64,000 nt of DNA. Origin: Macropodus opercularis. Taxonomy: Eukaryota > Chordata > Actinopteri > Anabantiformes > Osphronemidae. The notes beneath the pieces are model-generated. The model saw nothing but the letters and a program-made list of their open reading frames with translations, did no database searches and had not been told where the DNA came from. The stretch covers positions 1,154,001-1,218,000 of the forward strand of contig CM061098.1 in assembly GCA_030770545.1 (NCBI GenBank), in the 5' to 3' direction. Positions 35,831 to 47,352 of the stretch are shown piece by piece. Every line of letters starts with the position of its first letter. Within the stretch, counting starts at the first letter, position 1. Made by a program: the position numbers and the translations under genes.

Positions 35831-38800
35831 CGCTGAGCACAAACTGAGCTGAGAAACGACAAAACACGACGAAGGGAAACATCAGCAGCGATTTACTGAT
35901 GAGCCACAGGCCTGCGTGTGTCCTGCGGCAGGGACCGTTTTAATACCAGTACAAATATCACGCGTGGTGTTTTGCTTCAACTCACTTCCACAGATCTCGG
36001 CCTTTAGGCTACTTAGTCAACCCGTCAGCCCGGGACGAATCCTGCTCCAGAGCCGCTGAACGGACCCCGAGGTGGTGTCATTAACTTTCCAATCCAAGGT
36101 TAAGGAACCACCTGAATCTGGGTCAGCCACGAAGAAAGACCTGAGACAGCATTCAAAGTTCCCATCATAAGAACAATATCCAAACGTAATAAAAGGGCGG
36201 TTTTAAGGTCAGCTTGTGGTTCAGACTTCGGTGAATATTTGTTAGTCATCGCTGGGAGAGTTTCTCTTCTGCATTAACTGTATCTGTGACAAATCTACTT
36301 GTGAGGTCAAAGCTGGGTCAAAGTCAGCAGCAGGAGGTTTTGTGAGAGTTGGTCTAATCCTTAACGTATAATGTCTAATGCTTAAGCCAGGCCACACACG
36401 GGAAACATCAATTACTTAAGCTAAATCCCAGTGTCCACGTACCAGAAGATGAACCCAAACATCAGCGTCACGGCTACATGAGGACACGCTCTTCATGAGC
36501 TGAGCGTCTCCTTGACCCCTTGTGTGATTCTCCTGTGTGTTTGTGTGGTGTGTCCCGGTTCTGGCTCCTGATTGGACGAGGCGTGTGCGGTTGAGTTTAC
36601 CCTCTCGCAACAGTCCAGGAGACAAACACAACAACACGAGGAAAAGAGTTCAAGTCGTGAAAAAAAAAAACATGGACGTATGAGGCCACAGGAGCCAAAC
36701 ACACAGAGACAGACCAGTGGGGTAGAAAGAGCAGGAACAACTAAGGCTAAGTCAAGGAACAGGTGCAGGTCAGACGAGCAGACGCAGCAGCAGCAGCTGT
36801 AGGCACCTGGCAAAGCACAGGTGTGCAGGTCTCTGGCGACACCTGGTGGGCAGATGGAGAGTTGCTGAAATGATCATTATCACACTTCAACTACACGATT
36901 CCACATGATCACATGAACCTGTCTGCTCCGTGCCGTCCTGCTTTCTGTGACCCCGTGTAAAGTGTACTGACCCGTAAACAATCCGAGCGGACGTTTGCGA
37001 AGCGAGGCTGACAGAAGCTCGTGTTGTCTGCAGCACACATTTGCATTTCTGTGCTACCAGAGAGCAGATTCTTTAATAACACCAGATAACAAACCCCCAA
37101 ACCCTCACATAATAAAACACAGCCAGTATAATCCAACAATGTTTGACTTAATTAACAACGTCTGTGCCAGCAAAGAAACTGTTACAGGAAATATCTGGAT
37201 CCCAGGGACACGACTAATTGCTGAGCTTCCTCCCTTCAACCATCAACTCTAAAACTGTTTAGGTCGAAGACTAAAGCAGTTTTTAGTTTCCTGGGAGCTG
37301 ATCTCAATTTAAACAACAATATAAAACATTTCTATTCACCATGGCAACCGAGAAACGACACTAGTACTTAAGGTATTTCCTGTGCAAGAGACCAAAAATG
37401 TAGATGTCAAAGTATTTAGAGTTGAGCATGAATAGTAACAATTAAATTATATGTCACAGATATCATAAAGTAACGAGATGAGCCAGAAAAACAGCAACTA
37501 AATGAAGCAAAACATCAACAAATGGCTCAGGACAAGACTCATCTGATGCCGCTAGGGGGCAGAAGAGGCTCAGCTTTGGACCATCAGCTGCTCTTCCTGT
37601 CTCTTCACTGACACAATTTCAATCACGGCCGTTGACACCATTCAAGTCTCTGCCCAATCTGTCAAGTTGGATGGACAGAGCTCCCTCAGCGGGCAGCTGC
37701 TCGTTAGATGAATCTAAAACACAGGCACAAAATAACCTGATGGCTTCACAAACGTTGCTGCCTGAGGTTTCATCATTCAGTGAGTAGTGAGATACATTAA
37801 GATGCAAGTAGAAGTTCATTCGATTAATTCTAATATCGAAGCTTTTATGTGAAAAACAAAATGAATAATAAATTAATTCAGTGATGTCATTATGGGGCAA
37901 ACCGTTTTCTAACACAAATGTAAAAATGTTTGGCAACAGTCCACAACCAATTTTAATTTCAGTCTGGTAAGAAAAGCTGAATAAATTCCTGCTGGAGCTC
38001 GTCCACGACCAGCTGGACTCACGGTCCGGCTTGAACAGGACGACGCTTCTTCTTCGTGAATTCTATTAACATCTCGTTTCCGAGCCGCAGAACGGGACCT
38101 GAAACGATGTGCAGGCTCATCGCTGCGAGGCACCGGCATGACAAGGATACAAATATGTTTTAATGAGCCTGTTCTGGGGCCACACAAAGACCGAGGCTGT
38201 GATAGATTCAGGATGCAGAGAACAGAAAAGAGGGAAAAAGCTGCTGCAGGTGAGAAACGCTGTTTAATGCAGCCGATGGGTCAAACCACACGGATGCCCA
38301 CGTCACCTTCCCCGGTCCTCTTAGACTGTGGGACTACAGGACGAAGCAGTTTAACCAAAGTATTACTGGGCAGCATGAATGTGAATCTATGGGGCGAGTG
38401 TAGGTCACACAGAGGCCCAGGTGAAAGGTCAAACGGTGATGGAGGAGGCGGTTTAAACTCATTCCCTGTCTGCACATCATGAGAAGTTACTGATGGGGTG
38501 ATTTAAAGCTGCTTCGAACTGTAACATCAGCAGTCGAAAGGCATTGTCTAATCGAAGACTTGATCACAGAATCCAGGCCTCAAGGTGCTGCTGAGCTTCT
38601 ATTATCATAAACTCAACTAACAAGAAAGGAAATGTGAGCCTCAGTAAAGCAGGAAATAAGACATGAATACATGTTGGTTTAGAAGCCGAAGGCCGACGCT
38701 GGCGTCGAACGCACTGCTCACAGACGAACCGTTTCCCTTCGTATGTCGTCAGGCAGGGAGCATGCTAGCGCCGCTTTACGTCCCACAGAGACAACAGGCA

Positions 38801-41800
38801 TCATCACAGAGCAGCACGGAGCAACGTCTACATCTACAGTTCTATCCAGTAGGAGGTTTCAAGCTCCTCCCGAGCAAACTGATGATGGATCGTGATCAGG
38901 TAGCGCCTCACGTGTTTATATGGCTTTTCAGTCTCCAGCTCTACATTAGATTTTATGACTTTTCTTGTCTACGCTTCAACAGACTGATTCGATTATGTGC
39001 CAACCTGCTGCGCACCGATGAACACGGACACGTTCTCTCTCTGTGAAATACACAAACATTTAAATGTAGCGCAGTGATCCTCATCCACGTGTGTGATAAG
39101 CCTAATAATGATGTATGTGGACCGTTCTGCTGCTCCAGCACTCAGCAAACCTGCAGCCGCCTGCTTCCACGTATTTATTATCTGCTGCTACATTTTTATC
39201 ACGAGGTCACATACACATAACATCTGCAAACGCCTGCATTTTCAAATGTAGCTCTGAGGAAGCGATGAGCGCGGCCACACTGCTGGACCGACCACGTCTC
39301 AGCGAAGGGACGCAGAGCTGCTATTGCATGTGTTCTTAACTTAAAGTAGATTCCAACACGTTCTTTTTATGAAACACGGGTGTGACGGTCAGATACTTAT
39401 CAGAGCGCCTCAAAACATCCACCCAGCTTCCCAACAGAAATAGTTTAAGCGAAATCTGGAAAATCCATGAAAGAAACAGTTAAGCTTGATTCATGCTTCT
39501 GTGGCGTCCGTTTGCAGCAGAGTCTACAGGCACTGGCTTGTGCGGACTGAGTGGATCTGGATGGAGTCGAAGCTGAACAGCATTTACTTTGTCAGACAGT
39601 AAAACAGAGAAGTTGTTGGAGGGCCTGCGCCGCGACGTCCAGTTCACAGCTGTCCTGAAAACAAAGGGCAGAGCAAACTGTTTTCAGCATCAGGGGATAA
39701 AAATGACCCCTGCAGCTCCGAGGATGGACCAGACCGCGAAGCGTCGCTGAGGACACGAGTGTTGGAGGACGTTCACAGCTGTTCGTCCCTGCAGGAGGTG
39801 GTGTTGGGACAGGAAGGAGAAGCTGTGGGCAGCCTGAAGCAGCTCTTTGTGATCACACCTCGAGACGCTGGCCTTCAGTTTAAAGGTTGAGTTGGACGTG
39901 TCGTAGAAAAGCGACGGTCGGACGTGCATTTGTATAAGACATCAAACAGCTCAAAACACGACACGTCTTCCTACGTCCTTCCTTCAGGTCAGTAAAATGC
40001 AGCAAACACGACTGTTACCCGGGGCCCGAGTAAAACCTCATTAAATTCATGAAGGATTAGAAGTGAAGACATTTGTCAAAAGGGGGTGAGATGGTCCAAC
40101 ACAAGCCAGAGACCAGCGCACGAAAAACATCACATATGTAAGAAGATTCAACACAAACCAGCAGCAGAACCTGGTACCAAGCGAGCGAGGACGATACCAG
40201 CAGGTTGCGTAAGATAAAAGGAAAGAAACACTTTTGTGCACAATCACAAAGGTTTAATTAAAGCGCTTTTGCTGTTAGATGCAGGATAATGTGGTCAGAT
40301 ACGAGCCTCCACGTCATCGGATTTCAGATGCGTGTGGTTCAGGTTTAGATCAGGCTCAGGTTGTGATGATGGGCTTCGGTAAGACAAGGTTTCTGCCGCA
40401 GCCTCCAGCAGCTCGTCTGTGTGCGAGTCTCCTTAATGTGGAGTGACGGTAGAGGAGGAGACGAGGCTGCGGGTCCCGTGTGTGCGTCGTTGGCTTTTTT
40501 TTTTCTTCAGGAGAAACGAAAAGCCAGTGGAGCAAAGTGTTTTTTTATCAGGCCGATGCTCTGTGACCGCTTGTGCTGAGAGGTTAAGGCGGAACCGAGC
40601 CCCAACACGCGGCGCCAGAGAAGAGACACCGGTCACCGAGACCTGCAGGACTGGTTGTGTACATCAGTGAAGCGCTCGGTCCGATTTCAGAGGAAATCTG
40701 ATGCTCGACTGAAATAAAAACATGGTTTCGTTTTATTTGTCAGTAGGAAAACTTGAATCTGGTCCTCAGCTCAGTTTGGCTTTTCTCTGGCTAGTTGTTG
40801 TTCATTTTTTCTGTCTCTGCTTCAGGCCTTCTTCCTTTAGTCCTTCTCCATCCGTCACATTCTCTCTCGTACTTTCACCTTCCCACCGGTGTCACCAGGA
40901 TGAATAGTAAACATAGATCAGCTTGGCCGCTGTGGGTTGTGTGTGTCTTTACGTCCGATGCTGAGCCCGCGGGCCCAGACAGTCCAGCCTTGGTCCTGAC
41001 ATCTGAATAGTTAATAGAGGGACAGACCAGAGCTTCTGTGGCTGGTCTACACAAGTCACATAAATACTGTAGTTATAGACGCGTCTCTGTCAGTAATGAT
41101 CCGGACGGAAACGCTGCTCAGCGTGTTCATGCCGTTTCTATATTTATATATATTTTCTGTTTCTGTCAGACCGAATGATGTGTCTCACTGAGACTCCTAA
41201 TAAACTGCAACGCTGTGACACAGCTGTTAGCGAAATAAAGAGATTCATTCACCTCTTGATCAGCTGAAAAAGCTGCGGCCCTCCAGGTCCAACCTGCCTG
41301 TCTGCAGCGATTTGTCCCAAAATAACTGATGTTCCTTTAGTCCGCTGCCAGGAAGCTGATGCACGGACACACGGAGCTGGAGAGAGAGAGACGAGCGGAA
41401 TGGAAACGACAAGTAAAGCTTCATACTGTACTGAGGGGATCACACAATTAACCTCTTTGAAGACGTGGGCTCTGGCAGAGCGACGTCGTCTTCGCGGTGT
41501 AACTCACATCCGTGACAGCGCTTCAGCCTCTGACAGCTTCTCGTCTGACTGTCCTCTCTTGGATTGACTGAGGGATCTTGACGTGGCCCGTGACACGACA
41601 AAACTGACGATCATGCCCTGTGACATTTTTTCAGATGAAATGTGTAGTTACTGTCAAGAAACAAGACAATGAAAGTTTTGGAGCTTCAAGCATAAATTAA
41701 GTGTGAAATGTTTTCACATTTAAGTTCAAACCTCTGACCTTAATGGTCCTGACACAGCAACACAGGAAGCCACGGGCATCAACCTGCGCCTGCAGCCGCT

Positions 41801-42110
41801 GTCCCTGCTTGACTTGGACGGTTGAACGCGGTGACTAAGCCTCGGCCTCAGTGCACTTGGATTTTAAATTCTTTCCTTGACAACAAAATAGTCTCTAAAT
41901 AAATGTCACCATATTCTGTGCATGTTCATAAAACTCCAAAGTTGCGATGATCTGTTTGTTCTGCTGTCATTTCAAGTCTTTGTTACAATTAACTAACTAG
42001 ACTGACTAGAGTACCAAGGGTAGGAACACCTGAGCCCCTGGTACTACCATTACTATTACCAAAGCTAACTAAAGGGGGGAGCTCAACCTAGAGCCTGTGC
42101 CCACACACAT
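35831..42110. other. Intergenic region right of slc25a48
   Basis: No coding exon is recognised on either strand; frames up to 127 codons lack any family character. A further inverted CCAAT box (CTGATTGG) is at 36568-36575, an A-run at 36660-36670, and a CTCF-like CCGCTAGGGGGCAG at 37549-37562. I looked for neurog1 and cxcl14, which lie near SLC25A48 in human, and did not find them. Confidence 0.45.
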
Positions 42111-42638
42111 ACTAACGAGGGAGGACCCAATTGCACGACCCAGAGACTGACATGGATGAACAGTTAATATTTTAAGGACAGGGAAACGAAAATGAACTAA
42201 ACACAAAACACGACAAAACTTAAAGAACCAAACGTGAAGCTACAAAACTTTAACAATAAACTTTAGACAGATACATAGTTACTAATACCAAAACCATACG
42301 CTACCAAACTTTAACATTAACCAAAACCCAAAGCTACAAATTACACACACAAACCCTAATGCACATACAAATACCAATAATCAAAATAGTAACACCAAGT
42401 AACAAATATACTAGTAAACATACCGAATCCAAAGAACATCAAATAACAAACACAAGATACCAAGTAACACTAACAACCAGCCAGCAAAGACACACGGGGA
42501 ACCTAAATACAAACTAACAGGAAATAACCGACAGGTGAAATCAATAATGACCCAAACAGGAAATGGACAAACAGAAAACAAGGAAGAATAAAGCGGAACC
42601 CCAGCGCCCCCTGGCGGTTGGAGGGCCGAACTGTTACA
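42111..42638 (-). mobile_element. Solo-LTR-like fragment, probably Ty3/gypsy
   Basis: Read on the minus strand the block starts TGTAACAG, passes a GC-rich GCCAGGGGGCGCTGG, runs through a T/G-rich body and ends near CAATTGGGTCCTCCCTCG. That order resembles long terminal repeats of fish Ty3/gypsy elements. No internal gag or pol region follows on either side, so it would be a solo LTR or a remnant. The right boundary (TG start at 42638) is fairly clear; the left one is approximate. Confidence 0.5.
42594..42617 (-). promoter_or_regulatory. CTCF-like motif inside the LTR fragment
   Basis: The minus strand reads CCGCCAGGGGGCGCTGG, one mismatch from the vertebrate CTCF core, near the start of the LTR-like fragment. 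Whether it is bound is unknown. Confidence 0.35.
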
Positions 42639-43867
42639 GTCTTCAGTGTTGGACTGGCTTCCTCTCTCCGAGCTGGGACGGACTCCGGGAAACCCCCAAA
42701 AGATATTTACCTTAAACACGCGATTAGACCTGATATGTCCACAGTGTCACAAGCCACTGAAGGGACTCTTGCTTCCTCTGCTGTCACAGAACACATTTGT
42801 GTCTGTATCAGAAGCCGACTTCACGCAGCTGGCAGGGAATAAAGAACTCTACAGAGACGGAGGTTCAGGAGACGAGAATCAGGCCAGAGCATCTGCTGCA
42901 GCAGCTCGTGGGGATGAGATCAAGATTCTGACGCTGTCTTGGTTCGAGGCTTCTGTCCTGCGTCGACTCCTAACGTGTGCATTGTATAATATAATATATA
43001 TATACTATATGGTGTAACGTCTGTTTAAACGCATACGGAGTCATTTGGCTTCTGCCTAAATCGGACCCATCTCCACACGCTCTAGTCTCTACTGTTACAC
43101 AGCTGTATAGAACTGGTGACGTTATGTTTTACCCCCAATCATGCTGAGGATTGTTCTGTAGGTGTGATTTGCATTTCATGAAATCTGGGTCATGGACCTA
43201 TAATATGAGTTTGAGCTCAGAATCATCAAACCGTTTTCTGGACTCATCTCATTCGAATTTGATCCTTTAGCTCATTTTTTCTGCCTCTGGCAACCAGTTG
43301 AAATTTATGCTGTGCCGACGTTATTGCCATCGTTCGGTGCGGTCCTGATGGTATTAGCATGGACAGAAGAGCTCGGGCGTTTAACGTTACAATTTTAACT
43401 TGAGGACTGCAAGAGTTTTACGGAACAAACATCCTCTCTCCACGGGAGGCTAGTAATTTGATTTTGCCCGTGGACAAATGGAAATACATGCACATCACTA
43501 ACTTCAGTCTGTCATCTGGACGGCAGAGCGATTCACTGGGGGGCAGTGGGACCCGCAGTGATGCTGATGCTGCAGGGGCTGCTCTCATTGTTATTCCTCT
43601 CACTTCTCTTGTTTTGTCATCTGGTTTGAAGCTCGTCCTCATTATCATTCATTTAACATATATGATTACAAGTGTTGCTGGATCTGACTATGTTTTCTAA
43701 AGAACAGCCCAACAGGTACTTGGTCATGGGCGTAATATTCCAACAAGGACGCAGGACGCCTACAATCCTTTTATCCGGAGAACAGGATCAAAAGCTAAAG
43801 CTGAAAAATCACCTGCACTGGAGCTTGATAGACAAAGACAAAAGCCTCCTCTGCCTCTTCGTGTTGT
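42639..43867. other. Unassigned spacer left of the repeat array
   Basis: About 1.2 kb with no gene, no clear repeat family and no paired splice sites around the frames present. It forms the left flank of the composite array. Confidence 0.4.
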
Positions 43868-44060
43868 CACTGTGAATGCTTTAAAGCATTCACAGTATTG
43901 TTTTTCTAATCTTTATCACTGTGAATGCTGACAGCATTCACAGTATTGTTTTTCAAATCTTTATCACTGTGAATGCTGAAGGCATTCACAGTATTGTTTT
44001 TCAAATCTTTATTATCCCTGTGAATGCTGATAGCATTCACAGGTTTGTTTTTCAAATCTT
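43868..44060. repeat. Four tandem palindromes at the left end of the array
   Basis: Copies start at 43868, 43917, 43965 and 44016, spaced 49, 48 and 51 bp. Each has arms CTGTGAATGC and GCATTCACAG with a different centre: none in the first (a 26-bp perfect palindrome), one A in the second (12-bp arms), TGAAG in the third and GAT in the fourth. The linker is TATTGTTTTTCAAATCTTTAT or close to it. The short centres vary while the arms stay exact. Confidence 0.95.
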
Positions 44061-44260
44061 TATTATTATTAATCCGTACACTTTACGGCACCTAACTCCG
44101 GCCGCACCGTTTGAGCTATAGGAACCGTTCAACTATTAAAATATTCAGCTTTTTCGGGACTCGAGTGCTTCCATTTTGCTTATTGATACCTTTTATACTT
44201 TTTGAAATATTAAGCTATTTTCAACAAATTTTCCCCATTGAAAATGAATGGAAACTGCTA

Positions 44261-44315
44261 TAGACCAATTGGACTCTCCCGCAGAAGACTGCGGTTCAAA
44301 CCCCACTGAGGGCAT
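44261..44315 (+). repeat. Shortened tRNA-like module
   Basis: A box A-like TAGACCAATTGG at 44261 is followed by GGTTCAAACCC at 44293, only 32 nt later, so about 12 nt of the usual tRNA body are missing. The same shortened form recurs with box B at 46704, 47572 and 50019, directly after each leader. Confidence 0.55.
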
Positions 44316-44459
44316 CTAAGCCTTTGCAAGCAACTCATCTATTAAACCAGTCCTGGAGCTGCCAAACTTTTACCACTTTTATCAATCTATTTTTACTTTC
44401 TTCAACTGCTTCAACTTCACTTGGCATTATTTAAAAGTATGATTTCTAACAATTGCATT

Positions 44460-44745
44460 ATAGGAGTTTTAAAAGTGGGGGTGGTCACATTTGAATATTC
44501 ACACCACTTTCCCAGAAAAACAGCTTCAGCTTATAAATAGTGACTGCTGCTGCAAATTAACAACTGAATTACAATGTTGGCTGTACTTTGTGTGAGATGT
44601 AAACGTTTGATGTGCTTAACATTCACGTTTTATAGAAATAGTTGTCAACACCCTAACTGAAACTGCTGTGACAAGAAATGACCTTCACACTGCATGGCAA
44701 GCTAATGACATCCAAAACAAGCTGTTTGGGCTTTGATGATTAGCA
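44460..44745 (+). repeat. 285-bp TATA-bearing block, copy 1 of 6
   Basis: Contains AGTGGGGGTGGTCACATTTG, TTATAAATAGTGACTGCTGC and GATGTAAACGTTTGATGTGC. The other copies begin at 45360, 47739, 48481, 50187 and 51204. Base-level agreement among copies is very high by eye. TATAAATAG is intact in five copies and TATAAGTAG in the second. No open frame is conserved across copies, so any product would be non-coding. Confidence 0.85.
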
Positions 44746-45763
44746 TGTCGTGCAATGTGCTAATTGTTGGCCCACCGATCAGGAGATTGCACCTGATGGT
44801 ATATTCAAACCTGCCTGCAGTCTGTTTGATACCTTTTCCCCTCTTTGTTTCAAACACATAACTTCAGTTCTGAAACAGTACTCTAACTTCTGCTGTGGGC
44901 ATGTTATAAAAGTTCTGCAAACATCCAAACAATTCCTGTTGTTTGTTTTAATTGCTTCAGCTGTTTCATATTACCTTGTCACTAATGTAGTAGCAAAGTA
45001 TTTGTGCATTTTTAATGCTTTTAAACTGCACTTCTATCAATCTATTTCAACTTTCTTCAACTGCTTCAACTTCTGCAAACAAGCAATTCCTGTTCTTCTA
45101 TGTTTTAACTGCTTCAGCTGTTTCATATTAACTTGTCATTAGTGTAGCAGCAAAGTATTTGTGCATTTTTAATGCTTTTAAACTGCACTTTTATCAATAT
45201 ATTTCAACTTTATTCTTTTAAAATCCAGCTTTTCCTGTTTAAGCCTCTCATGTACACAATATATTGTACAGACCATTTTACTGGTTTCTGTAACACTCTG
45301 TCAACAGTTTCAGCAGTTGATTTCAACACCAATAACTCTTCAACGTTTCTGGAAGCATTATAGGAGTTTTAAAAGTGGGGGTGGTCACATTTGAATATTC
45401 ACACCACTTTCCCAGAGAAACAGCTTCAGCTTATAAGTAGTGACTGCTGCTGCAAATTAACAATTGAATTACAATGTTGGCTGTACTTTGTGTGAGATGT
45501 AAACGTTTGATGTGCTTAACATTCACGTTTTATAGAAATAGTTGTCAACACCCTAACTTAAACTGCTGTGACAGGAAATGACCTTCACACTGCATGGCAA
45601 GCTAATGACATCCAAAACAAGCTGTCTGGGCTTTGATGATTAGTACATTGTGTTATGTGCTAATTGTTGTCCCACCAATCAGGAGATTGCACCTGATGGT
45701 ACTTTTAAAACTGCTTGCAATCTATATGAAACCTGCTTCAGCTGTTTCTTATTAACTTGTCAC

Positions 45764-45830
45764 TAGTGTAGTGGTTAAGCAACTGCTCTCTGTTCTATAA
45801 ATCTTGAGTTCAAATCCAACTGTAGGCATG
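45764..45830 (+). repeat. tRNA-like module (tRNA-Val-like box A)
   Basis: Box A TAGTGTAGTGG at 45764-45774 equals the box A region of vertebrate tRNA-Val. A box B AGTTCAAATCC starts 43 nt later at 45807. The acceptor stem does not pair, so this is not a functional tRNA gene. Sister modules lie at 45972, 48882, 49090, 51608 and 51816 (box A starts). Confidence 0.6.
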
Positions 45831-46159
45831 CTATAAAAATAAGATCTGTGACAATTTTAATCTAAAGCTGGAGCAATTTTAGCAATGTATCTCAAATTTG
45901 TTCAACTCTTTCTACTTCTACTTTTTACTTCTCCTATGGTCCTCAAGCTATTTGTCCTGTGTGCTGCTCAATAGTGTAGTGGTTAAGTGATTGTCCTCTG
46001 CTGTGGGAATCTTGAGTTCAATTCCTGCTCATGGCAAAATTTACAAGTCACATTTTTAATGCTTTTAAACTGCACTTTTATCAATGTATTTCAACTTTCT
46101 TCAACTGCCTTTTTTCATCTCCTATGTTCCTCCAGCTTTGCATCTTTTATGCTACTGAG

Positions 46160-46222
46160 TAGTGTAATGGTTAAGCAACTGCCCTCTGCTGCAGGAGACT
46201 TGGGTTCAAATCCCACTCATTG
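46160..46222 (+). repeat. tRNA-like module with consensus box B
   Basis: Box A TAGTGTAATGG at 46160 and box B GGTTCAAATCC at 46203, with the natural 43-nt spacing. Close copies have box A at 47038, 49482 and 52290. Acceptor-stem pairing is absent. Confidence 0.6.
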
Positions 46223-46483
46223 CAAACTTCAGAAGTTTAAACAAATTGTGCTTCATTCAGCTTAACTGCTCTAACACTTTTAGCAATACTTTAGAATTCA
46301 AACTTCAATTTGTTCAACTCTTTCTACTTCTACAGACATTCTAACAAATTCAGCTACTTCAGCTATGTTTTAACTGCTTCAGCAGTTTTAGCAAAACTAT
46401 GCAATTCATTCAGCATGTCAGCATTCACAGTGCATTTTCTTATGGAAATGCTTTTTCTAGTTATTATTATTATTATAGTTCTT

Positions 46484-47338
46484 CCGTACACTTAACGGCA
46501 TCTAACTCCGGCCGCACCGTTTGAGCTATAGGAACCGTTCAACTATCAAAATATTCAGCTTTTTCGGGACTCGAGTGCTTCCATTTTGCTCATTGATATC
46601 TTTTATACTTTTTGAAATATTAAGCTAATTTCAAAAATTTTTCCCCATTGAAAATGAATGGAAAGCTGGTATAGAGCAATTAGATTCTCTCACAGAAGAC
46701 TGCGGTTCAAATCCCACTGAGGGCATTTAAGCCTTTGCAAGCAACTCATCTATTAAACCAGTCCTCGAACTGCTCTACACATGTTCCTATCAGTACTGTA
46801 CTGCTTAAACAAATGCTCCTTACTGTGGGAACCCCGAGTTCAAATCCCGCTCTGGGCATGATGTACAAGTAAGATGTTTGACATTTTAACTCTACAATTA
46901 AACTACTCTTGTAATAATAATGCATTTGAACTAAACTTTTACAACTTCAGTATATTTCAACTTTCTTCAGCTGCTTCTTCAAGCGAGTTTTTTCATCTCC
47001 TATGTTCCTCCAGCTTTGAGTCTTGTGTGCAGCTTAGTAGTGTAATGGTTAAATAACTGCCCTTTGCTCCAGGAGACTAGGGTTCGAATCCCACTAGTGG
47101 CAAACTTCACAAGTTCAAACAAATTGTGCTCCATTCAGCTTAACTGCTCTAGCATTTTTAGCAATATTTTACAATTCAAAGTTCAAGTTGTTCAACTCTT
47201 TCTACTTCTACAGAAATTCAAACAAATTCAGCTACTTCAGCTATGTTTTAACTGCTTCAGCAGTTTAACCAATTCAATGGAATTCATTCGGCATGTCAGC
47301 ATTCACAGTGCATTTTCTTATGGAAATGCTTTTTCTAG
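46484..47338 (+). repeat. Array unit 2 (short)
   Basis: Same leader and tail as unit 1 but only about 0.85 kb. It lacks both 285-bp blocks and has three tRNA-like modules, with box B at 46704, 46837 and 47081. The third has the best box B, GGTTCGAATCC. Confidence 0.85.
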
Positions 47339-47352
47339 TTATTATAGTTCTT

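Larger units (their letters stand above)
44074..46460 (+). repeat. Array unit 1 (long)
   Basis: Starts with the leader CCGTACACTTTACGGC and ACTCCGGCCGCACCGTTTGA, followed by CCCATTGAAAATGAATGG. It contains two 285-bp TATA-bearing blocks (44460-44745 and 45360-45645) and four tRNA-like modules, with box B at 44293, 45807, 46015 and 46203. It ends with the tail AGCATTCACAGTGCATTTTC...CTTTTTCTAG at 46420-46460. Confidence 0.85.

Noticed and set aside
43868..44060. CRISPR-like regular repeats
   Set aside because: The host is a vertebrate, the linkers are themselves repeated rather than unique spacers, and no cas genes are present.
44750..45142. 130-codon frame and related frames repeated across the array
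   Set aside because: The frames recur because the DNA repeats. They carry different stops and shifts between units and are Phe/Cys-rich translations of CTTCAACTGCTTCA-type sequence.
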